Part shown: one piece after another, positions 12,231-25,464 of the stretch
Position numbering within the stretch: position 1 is the stretch's first letter
Layout of the letters: every line of letters begins with the position of its first letter
DNA from: Casuarius casuarius
Taxonomy: Eukaryota > Chordata > Aves > Casuariiformes > Casuariidae
Assembly (NCBI GenBank): GCA_003342895.1
Contig: PTFA01000024.1
Location: forward strand, 6,384,580-6,448,579
Direction: 5' to 3'
Length of the DNA: 64,000 nt
Translations under genes and position numbers: made by a program
Notes under the pieces: generated by a model
What the model was told of the DNA's origin: nothing
Databases searched by the model: none
What the model saw: the letters and a program-made list of their open reading frames with translations, nothing else

Positions 12231-15200
12231 ACATACAGTATGGTGAATGTCTCCTATATTGTCCTTCTAAATTATTTTACTATCATACTTCTCGTATTCA
12301 TTGTCTTGCTGATTAAATAAATAGAAACAAAAAGAAAATGTTTGCCATTTTCCTACTTCAGTTGCCAAGCCACCCTCCTGTCCGTTCATACACATTGCAA
12401 TGGTTGTCTTAACACAACACTCAGCGTGGATAAAGTCACACAGACCAGGCCAGAATGGGTTGTAGATGGTACTGTGAATGTGACCAAAAGCCAGAGGAAC
12501 GAAATACAACACTCAGGTTTTCTGCAGTACTACTCAAGTAAATATAGGCTCATTCCTTTTGGGGCAGCAAATACTTCTTACTGCTCTTTGTACAGTACCT
12601 AACACGTGGTACTTGTGTTGGGTACCCAGCCTTAGTCATACTTCAGATACCACCATAGCACAAATGATGAATAACAATTAACTTCTGTGGCTGCTTTCCT
12701 GACTAAGCGTCATGTGAAAACAAATCAAAAGTCTCAGAAATAGCTAAGAGGAATTTGTTCTCTTGGCCAAAACAGAAAGCAAACCCCAAGCAAATATTAG
12801 CTTTCCATTAAAAACCTAAAGGAAGCCATAGAAAAAGATTTTTCATTTTTCTTCTTGGGACTTGTTTACAATGCTTATGAAAAACAATGTCTGAAATGTG
12901 CTTTAGCCTTCTGCAGGGTTTTACTGCTGCTGAAAAACTGTCAGTCTCTTTCTGGGCCCTTCCATTATTTCAGCAAGGATCTAGGCCCAGGAATCTCTGC
13001 CTATTGAGAGCTGAACCAGTTGCCCCAGTGCAATGCAGGACAATAGCACTGAGGGCTGTGGAGTCTGTCTGGATTTCTCCTGGTGGAACCAACAGCAAAA
13101 TTTGGCCTCCATGAAGACATATCTTCAAAGTGAGGAACCATACGAATTTCACAACTGCTGTAAATGAAGATCTCAGGACGCTTTTTTAAAAGAAAGGGAA
13201 GTAATAGTGAAAATGTGGTAGCAAAGTGTAATTTAAAAAGCCCTGAGTGATTTTTTCTTTTTTCGTATTGTGGAACAATGTCTGTTCGGCAGTGGTCAAA
13301 AAAACGGTTGCTTGAGTCCATTAAAGCTGGCTTGCCCATCAGCGATTACTTTCTGAAGCCATCGAAACGTCTGGGCGTCCCCATCGCCCTGCGGCAAGGA
13401 GTTCTACGGCCTAATCATGCCTTGCCTGAGGAAGGGCTTCCTCTAGGCTGTTTCGAAACTCCTCTCTGAAAATTTCCTTCAGTTCTTCCACTGTGAGAGC
13501 ACCCGCATTGTATTTTAAGACATCTTATCCAAGCACAAACATGATTCAGCATTACAAAAGATGACCCATTTAATTAATACAGCTGCAGCCAAGGATAACC
13601 AGGGGTTAGCATTTGTGAGTGTGACTTTCAAAAATTCGGATGATAAAAGAGTGGTAGGAAAGAATGCTGTAAACAAGTGCAAGAAATATTTACAATACAT
13701 ATATAAAAGATATACTATAGTGAAAAGGTTTTCTTTAAAAATAATGCTTACTACATTTTACCAATGGATATCCATGGATAAAACATCCAACGATATCTGA
13801 ACACAATATTAATAGAAGAGAAATAGGAAGGAAGGAAAGAACAGAGACAAAATACAAACATTCAGGGAAAATATTTGAAATGTTTGAAAATATTTTTTGC
13901 AGTGACGCTTGAGGCAACCAGGTACTTTAAAGGCTGTATCTGTTAAAAAAGCATTGTATTAAAAATACCCAAAGGCTAACGGTGAAAAAAAAGACAGAAA
14001 TATTGAATGCTGTGATTAAAAAAAAAAAGCTTTCTACATCACACCCACAGGAACACTACCATGGAAGGAGGAAGGGTCTTGTCAAGAAAAGAAAATAATC
14101 GGTACATGGAGGGTGGGGGAGGAAATTTTGTCGCGCAAATTTGGGCATGGCTTTAGAGAGCTGATGGAGGTTTGGGTGCTTCAGGCAAGAGACTGACAGG
14201 CTGGGAACCAAGAGTTTCCATGGCATCTGTAACAGCTGTTACAGGGTATTCTGGGAAACTGAGGAGCACTATCAGACACATTGACTCAAATATTGAAAGC
14301 AGATACAAGACAGGCCCCATCTCCTATGGAAATTACGCTACATATCCTGTGGGGACACCGCAGAGACGGGGTCACGGCTCGCTCCTTCTGTGAATTCCTG
14401 TGTTATGTTGGCAATTCGTTCAGTTGTCCTGGATCTCAGGTCTTCACCAACAAAGCCGGCATAAGGTCTCTGCCCTCAGAGGAGTAGGTGGTTACTGTGA
14501 CAAGGGCTGTACCTGTTCTGGGATCTGTAGTGGAAGGTTCGTCGGTCCAACTTTTGTACCTATCCACACTGGGCTGTAACTCTCCCACTGCCTGGGACAT
14601 ATAAAATGAAAACTGGCAGAAGAATAAAGCAAAATCGGTCCACGAGGCAAAGAAGCCTTGGCTGTACACTGAAAGTTAAAACACACTAATGTCCCTGAGT
14701 TTTCACAACAAATTATCTGTTCTTTCCCAAGAGCAGCTGGCTGGTTAACTCAGTACAGTTGAAAAATGAGGCTTTCACAGTGACTTACCAAAGCAACACT
14801 ATAGAAGAGAAGAGTAGAAAATGGAGTAACAGTGGGAAAATCCCCTTCACGTCGTGAAGTGGTGAGAGAATCAAAACAAAGCAGTTTTTCATATCCAAAA
14901 ATCAAAGAAAAACAAGTTTGGTGAAACAGGCCTTCCAGTAATCGAATCCAAAGTAGTCAGCTGCTGTGACAGTATATAACACTGAATTCTCTTCTTGCAC
15001 AGATACCCTCACTGCTTCTTCAGTCCGTGTTGTGGAAGCAAAGACGTCTCAGAGTGTAAGGTCTCATTATCAGCCCACTGGGCTACCGAGCATTGCTGAG
15101 CTCTAGCTGCTTCTGCTGACCTTGTCTGAATCCTGTAATTCCAACTGTCTCAAAGTAAATTCTCTGAAATCCTCTACACATTGAAACAAGCACTTTTTTC

Positions 15201-15769
15201 ATATCACTGTCTTTGCCCTGTACTGTTTTACAGTCTTATGTTTACATGCTCCAAGGAAATTTCTACTTCATCAGAATACAACCATATCTGGGGGCAGTTT
15301 CATCCTTTTTTTTTGTCCATGCGGCCATAAATTCTAGCTTCTGAGACATCTTTGGCATTCAGAACAGTGTGTTCTGCAAGATTAAAAGAAGAGAACAAAA
15401 TGTCAATTTTGAGAATTGAACCTGGATCATTTTCATTAAAAAAATTATTATTGTATTTATTATGAGAGAGAGCTGCTGTTGAGTTTAGTGGAAACTTTGC
15501 ACGGGGATGAAACAGGACATAAGGATGCCTTATGTTAGAGCAGAATCACATCCTGGTGCTCAAAATAAAGCTAAGCTGTAAAACTGGTTACTGCCCCTGT
15601 AAGGGTGGATGGATTCATGATGGAGACAACACAAGGTACACAAGGGATGCAACGCACAGGGAAAACTCCCATGCGGTGCTCTTTGGCGTCTCATCAGACC
15701 ACAGGTCAGCAAGCTGATAGCTTGCACTGATCACTAGAATGATGATCAGGAAATACGAAGACATATTTT

Positions 15770-16475
15770 AATAAGGATAAATGCAGCTCCAGTGTCTTTT
15801 GAGGTATGAAGAAGCAGCAGTGCAAAGACGGGATGGGAAAGGACTAGCCAAGTGTCAACAGAGCAGGAAAGAACCTGAGGATGATGGTGAATGGGAGTCA
15901 GCAAAGGCATGACCTCTGGTAAGAGGCATATCAGAGGTATGTACTAATAGTGCCCTAATGCAGGCCCGCGAAATAATCCACTCCCACTCTCCCCAGTACT
16001 GAAAAGACATCAGCTGAAGGGCTCTGCCCAGCTTTGGAAACTGCAATGCAGACACGTGAAGGTCACAAAGAGATAGTCCAAAGGGGAACAATCAGAAGTC
16101 AAGAAAAAATGAACTAAAAGGAAGACTGAAGCAAGTGGGAGTTTTCACTCTAAAGAAGAGACTACACCAGCTAATATTCTTCAATTATGTGAAAGGCAGC
16201 TATAACCAGGAAGGGGATACATCTCTTCCACATCCACTGAGCCTAAGTTACACCAAGGGTGTATTAGGTTGGATTGCAGGAGATGCGCTCTAAAGTAAGG
16301 ACATAAAGTATTGCAATAGAGGTGTGGAAACGCCATCATCGCAGCTCTCTAAAAACAAGTTTAGCAAGTATCTGGCTGCAGTGCCAGTGAGCATTGCAGC
16401 GCCTGGCTTGACGCAAGGGCATGGACTAGCCGACCTCTCAGGATCCCTCCATAGAAATCCCTTCTCCGATTTTAT
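15770..16475 (+). mobile_element. Ancient CR1/L3-like LINE fragment, 3' end
   Basis: The fragment follows the CR1 3' region in order: AAGGATAAATGCAG (about 15773), the AATGGGAGTCAGCA segment (about 15890), GCTCTGCCCAGCTTTGG (16021), AGTCCAAAGGGGAACAATCA, TTCAATTATGTGAAAGGC (16180) and the tail GGCATGGACTAGCCGACCTC (16419). The first half corresponds to the end of the reverse-transcriptase ORF and the rest to the short 3' UTR. Many indels and stops break the frame, so the copy is dead. The 5' end is truncated, as is usual for CR1. The divergence indicates an old insertion, comparable to the 8.6 kb copy and much older than the 59.3 kb copy. Confidence 0.85.
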
Positions 16476-16479
16476 TTTA

Positions 16480-17490
16480 AGGAGCAGCAAGGTTTTTCCC
16501 GCCTTACTTTCTTTTTTCTCCAGATGAAGTGCAGCAAATATCCTTTTAAAAACTGGTATAGTGAAGGTACCAAGGACACATGCAGGGAAAGGCACAGGAG
16601 GCAATGACTTTTGTCAAAGAGCAGCAATTGATTGCAGCCAAAATGTCTTGAGCATGTTTAGCAATAGCCTGAGCACAAATTTCGTGTTCTGCTACAGTAG
16701 ACCCTATTCACGTGTGTCTTTGCCAGGAAAATCCTCCTTGAACTTCAGATTTGGGCCCAGGTCTCAACTGGTAAAAGTTAGTGCAAGTCCCTAACTCTAA
16801 AAAGAGGCAGATTTATTTACATGCTCTGAAGGTCCGGCTCCATAATTTTATCTCAGCAACTGAGAAAATCATTTTACTTGGTCTTGTCAGAGGCATTTGG
16901 TGAATTACTGTTGGTAAATAAGTGTTATTTCTGAAAGTTAGTGTGTTAACGAGGCATGAAAGCCTCTGGAGATGGGAAATGCTAACACCATGAGCTGTTT
17001 CTAGTTCTTAATGGCTCACTGATGCTTCACCTGAAAATCTGGCCTAAAAATAACTTGTTCCAGCATAGAGCGATGCAGGCTACTTTTGAAGGAGCTGAAC
17101 TAAATCCTCCAGGGCTGCAAGGAGAGCTGGGGGAAAAAAAATCATCTTTCCAAGGAAAAGCTCAGCAAAACAAGCATTAGGTCTTCAGGAGTATTTTAAT
17201 CACCTTTTCTATTTAATGAAGTTGGGAACATAATGCTGTTTTATGAGCTTTTCTCCCCCCGCAAAGTGTCGTTTATTGCTTTTGGGGCTTTTTGTCCCTC
17301 TTTTTTTCAAATGTACTTTATTTGACTGCCAATAAAGGGGAAATATTATTCCCTGGAATCTTCTTGCGTATGTTAAAACAGAGCGCTTGGCAAAATGGTA
17401 CTGGAATAACAAGTAATACCTTTCTTAAGATAGGACCAATTGATTCCAGGGGAGGCTATTTAGTAGATTATATACAGTACTCTTGGAAAA
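16480..17490. other. Intergenic, nothing recognised
   Basis: AT-rich non-coding sequence between the old LINE and the candidate conserved element. No gene, RNA or repeat could be supported. Short A and T runs are the only simple sequence. Confidence 0.6.
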
Positions 17491-17499
17491 AGAAAAACT

Positions 17500-18380
17500 C
17501 TCAAGTGCTCTCAATTTGACAAACATTTTTTCCATCATCTGGTTAGGATTTCTGTGCCAGTTAGCTCGCAGCCCTGCTATTTCCTCTGCATGTGTTCTGC
17601 AAAGCGTGGGGAGGACACATTCGTTATTTTGCAGGAGTCGGGAGTGAGATGCAATTATGGGGGCCTAAGCGCAAGACAGATAAAATCTCCCTCCCGCCAG
17701 CCAGCATAGAGGGCAGTCTGTCTGGGCTCGGAGGCAGCTGATCAGATGTGAGCCTGGGTATTTGAAAAAAGCCTTAGCAGCCCATGAGCCCCCATTTGTT
17801 TGTTTAGAAAGAAGCCATTGTATCTTTTGGTTATTCTAACGAGGGCTGCAAAGCGAGTACTGGCTTCGATATGATGAATTTCAAACACATCCAGCCTGTG
17901 TTCAAGTGAAGTGGCTTCATATTGTGCTGCCTCTTAACACGTATAAAATCCTGTGCGAGCTTGCCAAGGTCTTTCAAATGTACTTTTGACATTGCAGTGC
18001 AGCTTATACCTAGACTTCAAATGAGAGGTATGTTTGAATGAGGGCAATTTTTGCTAATTTGCCTGAATTCTGCATTTATACTTTCTTTGGCCTAATCTGT
18101 TTAATTGAGATCTGTTCCCTGGCTGCCTGCCAGTATTAACAGAGCATGTGGGTAGCAGATTGGTTTACCTATCTGCTGCAGAAGGATTTTTCTTTTCACG
18201 CTCTTAGAGTTGGACTTGCATGCTAAGCTACCATCAGTTCAACAAAATGTCCCCCAAACCAAGTATTTACCATTTACCTCTTAATAGATTTCATTTTTCA
18301 ACATGTGAATGTGGCTGATGTTTTTTAATGATTTATTCAATAAAGCCAAGTTGAGCGTCTGACTTTAACAGAGTTGTTAG
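17500..18380. promoter_or_regulatory. Candidate conserved non-coding element
   Basis: This stretch has no plausible protein frame and no repeat signature. It is high-complexity sequence with many homeodomain-like TAAT/ATTA cores, TTTGTTTGTTTAG-like forkhead motifs (about 17797) and an E-box-like CAGCTG (17737). This texture is typical of vertebrate developmental enhancers. Lying about 34 kb upstream of GAS1 in a gene desert, it could be a distal GAS1 enhancer. The call is by appearance only; no alignment to other species was possible. Confidence 0.3.
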
Positions 18381-18384
18381 TGTC

Positions 18385-21300
18385 TATACTTCAGACCAGA
18401 GAAATCAACAGTGACATTTTGTTTTACTATGGCATTGGAAAGCTAAGAGTGCAGTGTGAGAAGTATGGGGCACTTGACCATCTTGACTACAAAGTCACAG
18501 CAGCCTGTGTGAAAGATTACAATGAATTTTAACAATCTGGCAAGTTTGGGGAATCTGTAAAATTCTTTCCTTGTGACACCTAATACTGGATTTTTTAAAC
18601 GGCCTATTTTAAAACTAGTTTTAAACTCTAAGCTAAATCATCTATTCTCAATCCCTGAGGAAGATGTTTCTGTCAAAGTGGAAGTTGTTATTTTGGAGCA
18701 AAAATATTGCCTTCCCCATGTCTGACAAAGAAGTCTGGATCCTGTCAGTGCAGAAGTTAGATGATGGGAAGTGCTTCCATTGTCAAAGTTTTCAAAGATT
18801 TCTGAAATCATCTGACCTTCAAAACACCTCTCACCACCCTGTTAAAATAAAGACATGACACCCCCAAAACGATGGAGAAAAGATGTCTGAGCCTGCCTGT
18901 ACCAAGGGCTGTGCATTGCCTATCTCCCTATTCCAAGGGAGCGTCCTTCAAGCCTCTGTCCTGACCTATGTGATTGGCCGAAGCCTCTAAATATTTCATA
19001 TCACTTGCCAAGGCATTGGGAATAATAATATAGGCACTACAAATTCAGCATGTGCTTTGAAAAAAACAGCCTGTCCATAAACTGAAAGTGAAGCTAACCT
19101 TGCCATGTTACAAGGAGACCAAGCCTCTGCAGGATGATATGCAAACAGAAACACGGTATTTCTTTCAATGATCCAGTATTAATTGGCTCTACACACTGGG
19201 TTAATAAAAATTCTCAAATAAACCATTCTACATTAAAAAGGAAGAAGGCAAATCTGGTGGCTGTAATAAAGAAATTGAATCCCTTAATTTATACACAGTG
19301 TAATTCAGGCAAAATTGACAGGACTGTATGACAAGGCAGCATCCAACATGTGCTTTCTAGATGGACAATTTTGGCTAAATGCACTTCTTCTACAGGCATT
19401 TCGTGGTTTTTATACTCTTCGATGTTTTCCTGTTGCCATTAGTGAAAACATCGCTGTTTGATTAGAGGGCTAGCTACTCCCCCACGTAGCAGCTCACCCA
19501 TAAAAATGGGTGGAAAATCACAGAAAATGACCATGGAAACATTTGTGGACTTAACAAATGTAGTGGGACTGTCTGTATCCCTTATTTACATATTATATTT
19601 CATGTTCAGAACACTTTATAAATGTAAATCCTTGCAGCTCATTTGCAAAGTACAGGAGGTCTATTCATGACCTCATTTCTTCGGTGGAGAAACTGGTCAG
19701 ACAATGGTCAAACTGGTCAAAAGACAATGTGCCTTAAATGTTCACAGAGTCACTATAAGCGTGACAGCCAGAACAGAGTAAATCCAGTGTCCTAAAACCT
19801 CCTGGTCGTATGCTCAGAGCATCAGGCAATAATTCCCCTTGCCACAAATGGGCCTACAGCTAGTGAGTATCACCAAGAGTATTCTGAAAATTAAGTCAAG
19901 GTATGAATGAAGACAACATGTAGTATTCTGATTATCTCCCTTCAGTGCAAATCCTGTTTTTCAGCCTGAAGTCCTTCATGCAGTCCAACAATAACAATGA
20001 TCCAGAGTCATTTCTACCACTGTAAACTGGATACCACGTTTGCCAAAAGTTTTACATTTCTTTCATACCGAGTACTTAGATATTTCAACTAGCCCTTGGG
20101 AAACTACGTATTTAATAGGAAAATGCTATAAACTGTGATTTTAATAACTAAATCAGGCACAGGAATAAAGAATACATAGTTCTGAGATTAGTCACAGAGC
20201 CAAAACTTCTGAAGGGCTTGATGAATGTGGCTCCTTGAAAGGTTTAGAGGAGCCTATTGATCTAAATTCACTACACGCATCCATAAATCAGAGCAATCTG
20301 CCAAGTATACCAGCACTCAAGTAGCAGGAAAGCTGTGCGGTTACACAGTGGCATTAGCTGAGTACATGGCCAGGTATATTGGACTGGAAACGAGGGTGCT
20401 GGCTTAGCAGCAAAGGAGGTTTGGAGCCGGGAGGCCCAGTAAGCCCGGCTATGAGGAAGGCGGTGAGGCTGCACGAGCGACTGGCAGCCTTTTGGATCTA
20501 GGTAGAGAGAAGAAGGAAAAGGCCCAAAGCTAGACTGTGACTGAGAGTGACCCAAGCACAGCAATCCAGCCAAAAATGCTGCTTTATATCTTGTTTTTGC
20601 TCCTCGAACCATACGGGGTTAACAGAGAAATATGACTTGGGACCCTAATGAAAACAGGGTTGACCGAATTTCAGTTCTGCACTTGGTGTGGCTCACGATC
20701 ACCTCAAACAGCACTGCAGGGCCAAGGATGCCGCACATTTGAAAAGAAACCTTGTCATTGTGCGGTATTCTTGGTGACTTTCTCCATGAGCACACTGGAA
20801 ATCCTTATTGATTTCATTTTTCAAGTTCCAGATTTCTAAATGCAGATGCTTTTTCTTGCCCTCTGTTCCGTAGTTTAGCTGTCGATTAGCATCATCTTAT
20901 GAGCGTTATTTGTCTGCGAGTAACCTCTCAAGCCTGCTTGTGCCGTGTGCTGGAGCAGAGCTGTGTGTGTTTTAACAGCTGGCATTCAACCGTCTAGTGA
21001 GTAAACATTATGTCCAGGGGTTAAAGTGGACTGGAACGGTTCCAACTTATGTACGCTAGAAAGCCGTTGGGTTAAATATTTGGTCCTTATCCTCACCCTT
21101 CAGAAAGGTAAAGCATGTCTAAAAACTGAACAACAGCTATTTATTCCCATCATCTTGGGAAAAGCAGTATCCCTTGCACCCTTCTGTATCAATGAGCATT
21201 TCAGACGTTCAGTACTTGCTCAGATAGGGAAATAACCTTTAAATGTAAGAGAGCATTCACTTTAACTTTATGTTCAGTGAATACCACACAAACTCAGCAT

Positions 21301-24300
21301 GATATAAGCCACATCAGAATATTAACAGAACATATGAAAATGTATGAAGTTAGGTGCCATGCTGGGACTGCAGGATGCTCCATCCCCTGCAGAAGGCTCC
21401 CGACCTCAGTCCAGAGCTGGGTGTGCCTTGCTGGAAGGCAAGGGTGACCCTGAGGTTTGCAGTCCCAACTGGCACGCGTGCAAGGTATGAGAAGGGGCCG
21501 CCCACGAAACAGGTCCTCTCTGCTCAGGCAGCGTGTTTTGCCTGACAGGAGGCTCTTGCAAGCAGAAAGAGAGATGTTTGGGAGGGAAGCTGGGCAGCAA
21601 GTGCCAAGTGTGGTGGGAGGGACAAACAGTGCCCTGCAGAAAGGGACCTGGCAGTGAGCACAAGGGGCAGGCAGCCTGAGGACCCCGAGATGAGCTTCAT
21701 CCTCACGCAAAGAATCATGCACCTCTTGTCCCGTTCCTATGTAAATCATGAAATCACTTGCAGAGATTTTATTTGTCAATTTGAGCAGTTAAACTTCAAA
21801 AGAAATATTAAGATTCAGCATAATATAGGTGTATGTTATAGGTATCTGGTTGTTTTAATTACTGAGCTAGGGATCTGCTTTATTCCTCTGAATGTACACT
21901 AAATAAAAATTAGGACTTTTACCCAATCTAGCAATTCTGTTGTAGTCCAGAGATGGCTCTGCGGTAGCTTTCTCACCACTTTCTTATCACTTTTCTGTTC
22001 TTTCTGGCTATCCATGGGGGTTGTTATTTTTCTTCCATCTCAGGTTGCTTTAACATTGTCATAGCATGTTTCATTTTTTACTTTTTTTACTTTTCTACTC
22101 CATTTTTAACAGCTCTCATAAGCATGCCTTCCCCCTGGCAGTCACACAGAACTGCTGTTAACACTAATATCGATCAGGTGCATCCACGAAGCAAGAATAA
22201 GTGAGAAAATAATTTACAGATTAAAGATGCTTCTGATGTTGCATTTAAGTCTAGTTATCTGGAATAGGTTGCGGTATAAAAAGACTGGGACATATGCATG
22301 TGTCCTTAAAATATTTCCTTAACTCAAACCATATGAGTCATTTTCAATGATTGGTATATATATTCAATGAGAAACAACCTCAGATTTAAAAGGCCTTTTC
22401 TATCTAGACCTATCTATACGAACACTAATACATCTATACTAATAGTCGGATGTTTTTTCTTCAGCCTGTGCCTCAAGGACAGCTCCAAAAATACATTCAA
22501 CAAATGGCACATCAGTTCTTGACAATGGACTTATTTCAGATGGTCAGTCTGCTGCCATCAGAAAGATGTCTAACCCACAACACAGTGAGATCCGTATCTG
22601 TACCCTCCTCAAATGTTGGATTATTTCCAGTCTGATGTTCCAGCTTATACTCTATGAATCAGAGTGGATAACCAAACAAAGCAGCTAAATAACATCTGCT
22701 AGGAAGACAACTGACTAATCAAAGTATTCTAGTAATATCTGTGAATAACAAGAATGTTCCAAGAAAAGACCTCAAGATGTCCTCTTCTGTCTGGCAACTG
22801 ATGTTATTTCCCTCCCCCTCCAAAATTAGTATTATTTTGCTGCTAATACTACTTTGTGTAGCCTACGTCTTCTCACGTAGATCAATGTGAAATCAGTTTT
22901 CTGTTTTTGTAGAAAAAATTGATTGAATTGGAGAAAACAATCTGTTAGTCATGACATAGAACTGTAAGTTAAGAAACTGAGATTTTATTGGCCACTAGTT
23001 TTTGTTGCAAGTTGAGTAATTTTCTTAATTTCCAAAAAGCTTCTGTTTCATTGTCATTGTTTCAAAGTGGACTTTTTTTACAGACTTAACTTTTGTTTGC
23101 AAGGAACTGAACTACTACAGTAATGGTTATCACAGAGAGGCTTTTCAGCAAATAAAGCTTTAGCGGAGATTGGGGCTTTATCCAATAAAAGAAGATTTAA
23201 TCAGCAGAATTCAGGCAGAAGGATGAAGACACTAAAACAGACCAGAGAAAAATGAAACACAGACAACAATATGTGACTCATTTCCACAGGGATTCTCCTT
23301 CTACCTGCCTCGGGGTAGCAAAGGAAGAGGAAGGAGAGGTAGAAAGGGAGAAAGAATAAAAAGTGGCAATGACCAGGATAAAGGGAAGAAAAAAGTACAA
23401 GAAGGTCAACGGCAACATAATTATCTGTCTTGGGATAGGCTGTCAACTAAAGTGATAATACTCAGCTTTCTGAAAATCATAAGCTACCTTAATTCATTAA
23501 GCATCTACTAAGATGCTTTGCAGCTGCTAACTAACCTCTTCTGGCTGCTCTGGTTTCAATTATAATATAAATGCTACAAGCTGCATGAGACAGTGTGTGG
23601 CTTCCTTTGTCCTGCATGTGGAGAGGTGCCTGAATTACTCTTGTGTCTCTGTCTCACCCCAAATCTGAAGTGTTGCCATGCCTTAATTCAGAGTCTTGTA
23701 CCACTGTAAGCTTCACATAACCCAGGCCAAGTGCTGTTGGGCGAACTGTGCCTAATTTGTACTCCCAGGACACAATAGTGAACTACAATTTAAGCAAACC
23801 GAAATGGTGCCGGATTTTCTGTATCACATTGCCCCAGTCTAGAGCTTTCATTATAACTGCTAAAATCTTACACAGCATAAAGTTTCTGCATCCATCTGCC
23901 TTGCCCTCTGGGCACATGTAACATTTTCTTGTCCTAATCTCTCTGGATGATTTAAGATGCAAAATCAGATTAACTGTAGGCACACATTTTACCAACAAAT
24001 GGACACCATGGATTATGCAACACAACATACCTTGGGCCCTCCTAAGGCTGTGAGCTCTCCTTATCTTCTTCACCCAAGTTCCCTTCAGGCTCAGAGGGCT
24101 ACAGCAATATAGTGACTGTCACTTTGCAAAGTCAGTCAGCAATGTGCCCCCTCCTTACACCTTTTGTATAGCTACTTGACAGATTTGTGTGTTGAAGGGG
24201 AAGCAATCAGCCTTTTCCCAGCGATTTCCCAATGAATGCTTAGGATAAGCTGATGTGGTAACACATCTAACTTTGGACTGATACCTCTGACTTTGATAAT

Positions 24301-25170
24301 AAGCAAGTTCACCAAAGAGCTGACCAAATACTGGGCAAAAATGTGTGAATGTAAGATGTATGTCAGTGTCATGGCTTGATTCCTCCCCGCCTGAGTCTCC
24401 TGGAGTTCCCATATTCATTGATATTCAAAGCCTGTCTGGGTGATTCTGTCAAATATATATTGTGGGTTTCCACATACACAACCATTAACATGTGTATCTG
24501 CAACAGACTTCGTATTTTCGCTTAAGTAGTGACCCTTGGCTAGGCATTTTGAAGTCTGTACACAGAATGCCACCCCTTGCGGCATGAATAATCCATGAGC
24601 AGCTGATTCTTTGTTAACAACTTTCATTCAGCAAACATTTTCATAGCCCGTATAATTTTCAGATAATAACACTTTTTCAAGAACACAAGAAAGCCGAGAC
24701 AAAACTGGGGAAATCTTTGGTGTTTTCATGAAGTAGAAAGATTTCTTAGAGGATTACTCGGTCTCTTATTGTTAATACATAACATCGCTGAAGCAGCTAC
24801 AGAAAAATCTACATAGAACGGGTCATGTTTATAAAATTACCCACTAGCTTTTAAATTTTTTTGTTTGGGAATCCTTTAGACAAAAATCTGGACTCCAAAA
24901 CCTTTTGGGTGTTCGTATTTTCAGTATCTAGATGAAAGACAGTTTTGGAGGAACTACAGGATTCTTTTTACAAACAAGTAATTAAAATCCAATTATCAAA
25001 AAGTAACTACAAGACATTTCCAGCTATCTCTATTCACAAGTCTGACCCCAAAATAGCTCTGACAATGTTGACCAGAATATGTCTTCATCTGTCTTCAATT
25101 AGGCAAGTCAGCCACTGAAGACAAAAAGAGTCAACACTCTGTAACCAGCCTTCTGCATTCCATTACAGTG
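18385..25170. other. Intergenic, no gene recognised
   Basis: AT-rich non-coding DNA with a GC-rich islet around 21360-21690, where long chance open frames occur on both strands without any recognisable domain. The segment around 20870-21080 has enhancer-like complexity, but I cannot support a specific call. No tRNA, snRNA or processed pseudogene was recognised. Confidence 0.6.
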
Positions 25171-25174
25171 CTGT

Positions 25175-25460
25175 GAACTGCTAAAATAAAAAAGTCATGA
25201 ATCATTCCCCAAAATCACGAGATGGGCTTAAAATTACAAGATTTCAAAAAATTGATTTGGGGAACTTTAATTTGTATTTTCAAAGGGTTGTTTTTATTAT
25301 TTTTTTATGCTACCACAAGAATAGAAACACATATTTTTCAAGCGTAAGGTCAGATTCTCGCAAGAACACATCTTAATATTTGGGCGTTTTAAGGAGCACC
25401 AGATATCTCAAGACTCGTGCACTAATCACAAGAATTCACAGCGCTACCAAGAGCAAATCC
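25175..25460. repeat. Ancient interspersed repeat, copy B
   Basis: The order of segments matches copy A at 10785-11035. It begins with AAAATCACGAGATGGGC and AAAATTACAAGATTTC, passes an A/T-rich middle, then ATATTTTTCAAGCG, CAGATTCTCGCAAGAACAC and AGATATCTCAAGACTCGTG. It preserves more of the 3' portion than copy A. I know the family as an abundant old repeat in sauropsid genomes but cannot name it with confidence. It is non-coding and strongly diverged. Confidence 0.5.
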
Positions 25461-25464
25461 TGCC

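Larger units (their letters stand above)
9035..15765. other. Intergenic, no gene recognised
   Basis: This stretch is AT-rich, with a GC-rich patch around 11150-11540 that produces long chance open frames on both strands (up to 191 codons on the minus strand). These have proline/serine/cysteine-rich random composition and no domain I recognise. One old repeat (10785-11035) and one inverted repeat (12210-12230) are listed separately. Confidence 0.65.

Noticed and set aside
13278..13469. 63-codon frame starting MSVRQWSKKRLLESIKAG, which reads somewhat protein-like
   Set aside because: Short, isolated, no splice-site context that I could verify and no family recognised. A translated search against transposase and vertebrate proteins would settle it.
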